From contig CAYIBD010000008.1 of assembly GCA_964361655.1 (NCBI GenBank), forward strand, positions 1 to 24,390: DNA of 24,390 nt. Direction: 5' to 3'. The stretch's first letter is position 1. Each line of letters starts with the position of its first letter. A program made the translations under genes and the position numbers. The notes under the pieces are model-generated. The model ran no database searches. It was not told the DNA's origin and saw nothing but the letters and a program-made list of their open reading frames with translations. Source of the DNA: CAYIBD01 sp964361655 (GTDB lineage: Bacteria; Patescibacteriota; Minisyncoccia; Sungbacterales; SURF-37). Shown one piece after another: positions 19,997 to 24,390 of the stretch.

Positions 19997-21472
19997 CTAA
20001 TCCCGCAATTTATCTTCAAGCAACTTCCTTACCACCTCGGGATTGGCCCCTCTGGCTTCTTTCATAACCTGGCCGACCAGGAACTGCAAGGCCGTGATCT
20101 TGCCTCTCTGGTAGTCAGCCGCGGCTTTGGCGTTGGCGGCAATGACGCCCTCGACGGCCGCATCAAGTGTCTCCCGCCCCGAAACCTGCCAGAGCTTGTG
20201 TTCTTCAATGAATACTGACGGATCTACCCCGCTCGAAAACATTTCTTCCAACACTGCTTTGGCCGTCTTGGAGGAGATGCGGTTTTCCGCGAGATAGGTG
20301 ATGAGCTCGGCAAAATTTTCAGGACTGACGAGTGATTCCTGGATGGGAGTTCCGGAGTTGGTCAGGAGTTTGGCAACGTCGGTGGTGAGGTAGTTGGCGG
20401 CAAGCTGGAGCGGTCTGGGATCGTGGGGTTTTTTGCCGGTTGAGGAGAGCCATTCCTTAAGCTCGGATACGGTTTTCTCGAAAAAGCTGGCGAGCTCGCG
20501 CTCACGAATAAGCGTCTCGGCGAGCTTGGGCTCAATGCCAAATTCCTCACGGAAGCGCCGAAGCTTTTCCGATGGCAATTCAGGCAGGCCGGCGCGAAGT
20601 TCCTCGACCCGGGCGCGGTCGATCTCGAGCGGCGGGAGGTCGGGTTCAGGAAAGTAGCGGTAATCTTGCGATTCTTCTTTGGTGCGTTGCGGGACGGTGA
20701 CGCCTTTTGATTCGTCCCAGCCGCGCGTCTCTTGCCGAACGGGTTTGCCGGACTCGAGGAGTTCGCGTTGCCGGCTGATTTCGTATTCGATGGCCTTTTC
20801 AACAAAACGGAAGGAATTGATGTTCTTCAGTTCAACCTTCGTCCCGAGGGTGGGGGAGCCGGCCGGTGCGAGCGAGACGTTGGCCTCGATGCGCATCTGG
20901 CCCTTTTCCATGTTGGCGTCGGAGGCGCTGAGATACTGGAGGATGAGCTGGAGCTTTTCGGCGAACTTCCGCGCCTCAACCGCGTTCGCGATGTCCGGTT
21001 CGGTGACCAACTCCATCAGGGGAATGCCGGCGCGATTGAAATCAAGGAGTGTTGTCTTCGTCTTCGGCTCGTGGAGAGAGCGTCCGGTATCTTCCTCGAG
21101 GTGTACGCGCGTGATGCGCACACGTTTTATCGTGCCGTCAGCTCGCACGATTGTGAGTCCGCCGCCGCTTACGAGCGGCTCGGCATACTGGGAAATTTGA
21201 TACCCCTTGGGGAGGTCGGGGTAGAAATAGTTCTTGCGTTCGAAGTGGGCTTCCTTGGCAATGGTGCCGTCGAGTGCGAGGCCGACGGCGATTACTTTTG
21301 TCACGGCGTCGCGGTTGATCACCGGTAACGTTCCGGGATGGCCCATGCATATGGGGCAGATGTTGACGTTGGGGTGCGTCTCGGTTGAATCGTTCCGCGA
21401 ATCGCAGAACATCTTCGTCCGCGTTTGGAGTTCGGCGTGTATCTCGAGCCCGATTGTTGTTTGGTAGTTCAT
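19997..21472 (-). CDS. gatB: Aspartyl/glutamyl-tRNA(Asn/Gln) amidotransferase subunit B
   Basis: 491 aa, normal for GatB. The opening TTIGLEIHAELQTRTKMFC, the zinc-site pair CPICMGHPG (with the early Cys), GLALDGTIAKEAHFERKNYFYPDLPKGYQISQ and LEEDTGRSLHE are diagnostic. The C-terminal YqeY-like part ends in VGQVMKEARGANPEVVRKLL. With GatA and GatC it turns Glu-tRNA(Gln) or Asp-tRNA(Asn) into the amide form; gatA and gatC are not in this window. The last codons (LRD, TAG) overlap the first 10 nt of the interrupted tRNA. ATG 21472, no Shine-Dalgarno. The HTH gene lies 69 nt upstream in the same direction. Confidence 0.97.
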   Translation of the reverse strand: MNYQTTIGLEIHAELQTRTKMFCDSRNDSTETHPNVNICPICMGHPGTLPVINRDAVTKVIAVGLALDGTIAKEAHFERKNYFYPDLPKGYQISQYAEPLVSGGGLTIVRADGTIKRVRITRVHLEEDTGRSLHEPKTKTTLLDFNRAGIPLMELVTEPDIANAVEARKFAEKLQLILQYLSASDANMEKGQMRIEANVSLAPAGSPTLGTKVELKNINSFRFVEKAIEYEISRQRELLESGKPVRQETRGWDESKGVTVPQRTKEESQDYRYFPEPDLPPLEIDRARVEELRAGLPELPSEKLRRFREEFGIEPKLAETLIRERELASFFEKTVSELKEWLSSTGKKPHDPRPLQLAANYLTTDVAKLLTNSGTPIQESLVSPENFAELITYLAENRISSKTAKAVLEEMFSSGVDPSVFIEEHKLWQVSGRETLDAAVEGVIAANAKAAADYQRGKITALQFLVGQVMKEARGANPEVVRKLLEDKLRD

Positions 21473-21541
21473 ACGGTGTCACGCAGGAACGACAGGTAAC
21501 CGTTCCCTCGAGTGGGGGAAGTTAACGGCAGTGTTCCGTAG

Positions 21542-21832
21542 TTAGACGAGAGGATTGACACCGGTGTTGCCGTACTCCACGTCTGGCTGTTCGATTTTTT
21601 CTTCCTCGGTGGCAGGCGTGACACTGATCCGTTTGATTGCGCCACGCTGCGACCCTGTTCTCCGAATCGAAGCAATGAAGTCGGCCACGTCGGCATAGCG
21701 ATAGAGCCGGTAGTTGTTCACGGGGTTACGGTAGGCGGCGAGGAGGCCTTTCTTGTCCCAGTTGCGGAGTGTCAAGGGGGTTACCCCCAGAATTTGGGCG
21801 ACCTTTTTAATTGTCAGGTATTTGTCGTTCAT
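21542..21832 (-). CDS. Small MerR/BldC-like HTH DNA-binding protein
   Basis: 96 aa. Residues 5-50 form a winged-helix MerR-type head: YLTIKKVAQILGVTPLTLRN (helix-turn-helix), WDKKGLLAAYRNPVNNYRLY (wing) and RYADVADFIASI. No effector-binding domain or long coiled coil follows; the rest (about 40 residues) is polar and acidic and probably flexible. This one-domain form is like BldC, which is known to bind direct repeats as head-to-tail multimers. It is divergent from the large surface protein gene, and the shared 382-bp spacer carries two sets of direct repeats. It may be co-transcribed with gatB. ATG 21832. Confidence 0.8.
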   Translation of the reverse strand: MNDKYLTIKKVAQILGVTPLTLRNWDKKGLLAAYRNPVNNYRLYRYADVADFIASIRRTGSQRGAIKRISVTPATEEEKIEQPDVEYGNTGVNPLV

Positions 21833-21853
21833 TTCGCAGTTGGGAGGAGAGTA

Positions 21854-21887
21854 AAGTTTATTAAAGTTTGATAGGAAGGTTTATTAA
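21854..21887. promoter_or_regulatory. Three GTTTATTAA-like direct repeats upstream of the BldC-like gene
   Basis: GTTTATTAA at 21856-21864, the variant GTTTGATAG at 21866-21874, and GTTTATTAA again at 21879-21887. The steps are 10 and 13 bp. They lie 22-55 bp before the start codon on the minus strand, a plausible autoregulatory operator. Function is inferred from position only. Confidence 0.4.
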
Positions 21888-21992
21888 TAGCGGTTAGCAA
21901 TGTTTAGGGCGGATTTTAATAGTCAGAGTAAGAGCAATCGGCGGGTTAGCACAATTGAATTTTAGGGTAATTTTTTCCTCGCACCAAATCGA

Positions 21993-22001
21993 TTATCCAC
22001 A
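21993..22001 (+). promoter_or_regulatory. Single perfect DnaA-box sequence
   Basis: TTATCCACA matches the strong E. coli DnaA box exactly. It is in AT-rich DNA next to direct repeats. One 9-mer match can be chance (about 0.2 expected in a random window of this size, both strands), and I found no second box nearby. Confidence 0.3.
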
Positions 22002-22038
22002 GCCGCGAAATGTCGGAAAATGGTGGTAAAATTTTAGA

Positions 22039-22104
22039 TATGCGGATGATATACGGAAGGTATTCTAGGCGTATACGGATGATATACGGAAGATATTCGA
22101 CCAA
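22039..22104. repeat. Helically phased 11-bp direct repeats in the divergent control region
   Basis: Six consecutive 11-bp blocks all start with TAT: TATGCGGATGA, TATACGGAAGG, TATTCTAGGCG, TATACGGATGA, TATACGGAAGA, TATTCGACCAA. Blocks 1-3 repeat as blocks 4-6 (33-bp period, 25 of 27 identical over the first 27). Further single copies are at 22157 (TATACGGACGA then TATTC) and near 22200 (TATACGAAGAC), only 15 bp before the start of the surface protein gene. Probably an operator for a protein that stacks one unit per helical turn. The rest of 21888-22214 shows only AT-rich sequence. Confidence 0.75.
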
Positions 22105-22214
22105 TTGAGGCAGCAGCAGAAAGTACTGTTTCAATGAGGAAATTATCAGAACTCCGTATACGGACGATATTCATTTCTCAGCGTAATCGCAACTGGCGGT
22201 ATACGAAGACCTAA

Positions 22215-24390
22215 ATGATCATCCGACGAGGAAAAATTTATTTCACCCTGACGGAGATCGCGCCGCAGAGTCCCTACTCATCGGATTATCTTCGCATTCG
22301 CATCCTGCAGGGAAAGCTCCGCGGCACTAAGGTTGGCCGGGAGTGGTTCACGACCCGGGAGTGGCTCGATGAATATGTCCGGCGCTTCGCGGCCAGACGG
22401 GCTTTGGCCGGTGGTGCAGCAATTATACGGCCTCTTCCGGGTAGGGATGCTGTCGTGGCGCGTCCGGCTGCGGTGGCCATCCCGTTTGGGGTAGAGCGGA
22501 AGTTCGTCCCACTTCGCGCAGAGCCGGAGCCGCCGACATTACCTCGCGAGGTGCGTGTCCCTTCGGCGCCGACTCGCGTTGTGTCCGAGACCGTGACCCG
22601 TCGGATGGACTATCGCGCGTTTGTGGCGAAGCTCCGCTCGGAGTTTCCCCGCCGTTTGCTGCTCGTGCCTCTGGTTGCGTCTTTGGTTTTCGTACTGGGG
22701 TACGGTGTATGGCACTCGCCACTCTCGCCCGGTCGACTTGCACGGGTGAGTAAGGATCGCCTGGGCGCGGTTGTCTCGGAGGTTTCCCTGCCTGGCGTTG
22801 GGGGGGCCGGTGAGATCATTCGCTCCTCGGTTGATTACTTCACCCGGGAGGGGCAGGCGTTATCGCAATCGGTTGCCTTTTCACTGGGAGCCCTCCGCGA
22901 TTCTTGGGTTGAGGCCGCGGCTCGGATGGGCCGGTTGGTGAGCCAGTTCTCGGTGGCGTCTCTTTTTGACTCTGCGGCGGGTTTCTTTTCTTCGCTCGTT
23001 GCCAAGTTTGAGTTCCCCGCTCCGATAGCGAGATTGCTCGGTCTTGAACTTCCGCCGTCGCCGCCGGTGGCTGGCGTTATCGCTCGTCGGCCGGCGGGGG
23101 TGCCCGGCGCTCCGCCTCCCCGGCGGGATGTCATCACCCGGCTCGAGCAGGAGGTCGAGCGCGTTCGCGAGATCGTTGAACGGCGCGAGGAGGTGAGGCC
23201 GGCCGACGTTTCCCTTTTTCAGGCGAAGCTTGATGAACTGAATGCCGGTCTCCGTCAGCAGGTCAATAAGCTCGTAACCGATGTTGCCAACCTCTACGCC
23301 GGCCCGGAGATCAAGACCTCGGTCATTCGCTCTTTTGCGCCCTCGCAGGCGATTGATCGTCTCTCCGGAGTCAAGGCCTTCGACGGTTTTACGGTTCAGT
23401 CCGGCGATCTCGTGGTTTCCTCCGGTAACGTGAGCGTCTCCGGCGGGGCATCAATCGGCGGCAACGCATCGGTCATCGGCACGCTCACCGCCGGGTCTCT
23501 GGAGACAAGCGGGAGTCTCAGCGTGGGTGCGAACCTGGGGGTCAATGGCACGGGAACGTCTACCTTCGCCGGAAATATCTCTGCCGGCAGCTTAGCCCTT
23601 TCGAGCGGCCTCACCATCACCGGCGGGTCTATTCTCGCCACCAACATCGGTGCCACCCTTGGTACCTCCACCCTGACCGGTCTTACGGTTTCGAATACCG
23701 GGACCTCAACCCAAGTGAGCGGTAATGCCAAGATCAGCGGGAACCTCGAGGTCCTCGGTGCCTGCATTGGCTGTTTTGGCCAGGGCGGGGTCACTGGCTC
23801 CGGCACTGCCAATACCGTGGCCAAGTTCACCGCGGCCCAAACCGTTGGCAATTCCCTCATCACCGATGACGGCACAAACGTCGGCATCGGTACGACCTCT
23901 CCTGGCGCGCTCCTCTCGGTGAATGGCTCTTCCCTCTTTGTTTCGACCTCGACCTTCTTTGGCGGGCTGATCACCCCATCCATCAACGCCACGGGAACGC
24001 TTGGCATTTACACTGGAGGCGCGGCTGCTCCTCGTCTTGTCATTAACTCCTCGGGCAATGTCGGGGTCGGCACCACCACTCCTTCCAACCTCTTCTCCGT
24101 GGGCGGGCTGGCCCTATACGGCACAGCCGGCGCCACCTCCACCAACATCGGCAACCAACTTGTAAACGGTTCGCTCTCGGTCAAGGGCCCGGCCGAGTTC
24201 CTCTCCGGCATCCAGACCCCAGGCTTGACTGTCTCGGGATCAGGCACCACCACCTTTGCCGGAGGAGTGCAAGCAGCAGGCCTGGCTTCCTCGGCCGGGC
24301 TTCGGGTTTCGGCCGGAGACACCATCCTGGCTGGAGGGTTGCAGTTGAACGGCCAGTTGAACAACCTTGGCACGGCCACCTCCACCTTCT
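22215..24390 (+). CDS. Large membrane-anchored surface fibre protein with N-terminal HTH (partial, runs off window)
   Basis: 725 codons are visible with no stop. ATG 22215 is fixed by an in-frame TAA immediately before it. Residues 9-55 form an excisionase/MerR-like HTH (TLTEIAPQSPYSSDYLRIRI, then GKLRGTKVGREWFTTREWLDEYV). A Pro/Arg-rich linker ends in FPRR; residues 148-166 (LLLVPLVASLVFVLGYGVW) are one membrane helix, with the positive side predicting HTH inside and the rest outside. A juxtamembrane amphipathic part (about 200-270) and a coiled coil (about 304-357, LEQEVERVREIVERREE) follow. From about residue 395 a Gly/Ser/Thr-rich stalk of short beta repeats begins (NVSVSGGASIGGNASV type), with NVGIGTTSP at 555 and NVGVGTTTP at 615, a 60-residue period seen in fibre-type proteins. 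One CIGC motif lies near 517-520. It is probably a cell-surface adhesin or fibre; ligand and DNA target are unknown. Confidence 0.85.
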   Translation, partial: MIIRRGKIYFTLTEIAPQSPYSSDYLRIRILQGKLRGTKVGREWFTTREWLDEYVRRFAARRALAGGAAIIRPLPGRDAVVARPAAVAIPFGVERKFVPLRAEPEPPTLPREVRVPSAPTRVVSETVTRRMDYRAFVAKLRSEFPRRLLLVPLVASLVFVLGYGVWHSPLSPGRLARVSKDRLGAVVSEVSLPGVGGAGEIIRSSVDYFTREGQALSQSVAFSLGALRDSWVEAAARMGRLVSQFSVASLFDSAAGFFSSLVAKFEFPAPIARLLGLELPPSPPVAGVIARRPAGVPGAPPPRRDVITRLEQEVERVREIVERREEVRPADVSLFQAKLDELNAGLRQQVNKLVTDVANLYAGPEIKTSVIRSFAPSQAIDRLSGVKAFDGFTVQSGDLVVSSGNVSVSGGASIGGNASVIGTLTAGSLETSGSLSVGANLGVNGTGTSTFAGNISAGSLALSSGLTITGGSILATNIGATLGTSTLTGLTVSNTGTSTQVSGNAKISGNLEVLGACIGCFGQGGVTGSGTANTVAKFTAAQTVGNSLITDDGTNVGIGTTSPGALLSVNGSSLFVSTSTFFGGLITPSINATGTLGIYTGGAAAPRLVINSSGNVGVGTTTPSNLFSVGGLALYGTAGATSTNIGNQLVNGSLSVKGPAEFLSGIQTPGLTVSGSGTTTFAGGVQAAGLASSAGLRVSAGDTILAGGLQLNGQLNNLGTATSTF

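Larger units (their letters stand above)
19764..20006 (-). tRNA. Interrupted tRNA-Gly-like gene, possibly degenerate
   Basis: The 5' half (20006 down to about 19974) has acceptor GCGGGAT, T8, a D-arm GTTTAGTGGTAGAAC typical of glycine tRNAs, and the anticodon stem strand TCTGC with loop TTC. The 3' half (about 19804 down to 19764) has loop CCAA, GCAAT, T-arm GCGGG-TTCGATT-CTGGC, acceptor ATCCCGC, discriminator A and an encoded CCA. The two acceptor strands pair 7 of 7. Joined, they give a normal-length tRNA with anticodon CCC. The 3' half has mismatches in the anticodon stem (two) and T-stem (one). The 169 nt between the halves start with TTCCCG and end with CGGGA, and contain a hairpin and a complete tRNA-Gly. 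The first 10 nt overlap the gatB stop. It may be a split gene or a disrupted relic. Confidence 0.4.

Noticed and set aside
22039..22172. CRISPR array
   Set aside because: The repeats are 11-bp units in direct contact with no unique spacers of constant length, and no cas gene is near.
23396..24385. Long minus-strand open frames (203 and 125 codons) near the right end
   Set aside because: They are antisense shadows of the GC-rich, low-complexity stalk repeats of the plus-strand surface protein, which has a continuous frame from ATG 22215. Their translations are Pro/Val-rich without any recognisable domain or start signal.

Overview
The window looks like a Patescibacteria (Candidate Phyla Radiation) chromosome, probably Parcubacteria-like and GC-rich. 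This is inferred from: a spc-type ribosomal operon that goes straight from S5 to L15 with no L30 gene; a small, divergent glycolytic gene set; a CYTH protein beside adenylate kinase; and a very large Gly/Ser/Thr-rich surface protein carrying an N-terminal HTH. TGA is a normal stop (several ATGA gene overlaps), so the UGA=Gly code of Gracilibacteria/SR1 does not apply.

Layout. 1-290: dispersed GC-rich palindromic repeats and a likely terminator. 291-503 (-): a small lipoprotein. 577-10700 (+): rplD-rplW-rplB-rpsS-rplV-rpsC-rplP-rpmC-rpsQ-rplN-rplX-rplE-rpsN-rpsH-rplF-rplR-rpsE-rplO-secY, that is S10+spc genes without rpsJ/rplC in front and without rpmD. 10749-15949 (+): adk, a CYTH-domain gene, map, ruvX, a family-2 glycosyltransferase, galT and tpiA. 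16027-17304 (-): a type II NADH dehydrogenase. 17440-19019 (+): pgk and an RNase HI gene. 19027-19727 (+): an unusually long RNase P RNA with a consensus promoter and a perfect palindromic terminator. 19764-20006 (-): tRNA-Gly(CCC) lying between two halves of a second tRNA-Gly-like gene. 19997-21832 (-): gatB and a BldC/MerR-like HTH gene. 21833-22214: an AT-rich divergent control region with helically phased 11-bp repeats. 22215-24390 (+, runs off the window): a membrane-anchored HTH/stalk protein.

A striking genome-wide habit is visible: wherever two genes are not overlapped or tightly packed, the gap is filled by a long imperfect hairpin built from degenerate short words. The words differ at each junction. 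The left arm often includes the upstream stop codon, and the right arm ends 0-10 nt before the next start. Related palindromes are also found inside map, inside ndh, inside rnpB and inside the interrupted tRNA.

Functionally the window combines translation (ribosome, SecY, MetAP, GatB, RNase P, tRNA), partial sugar/energy metabolism (GalT, TIM, PGK, NDH-2) and, at the right end, a candidate surface-contact system. In that system a cell-surface fibre carries its own cytoplasmic DNA-binding domain and sits next to a BldC-like regulator and a phased operator array.
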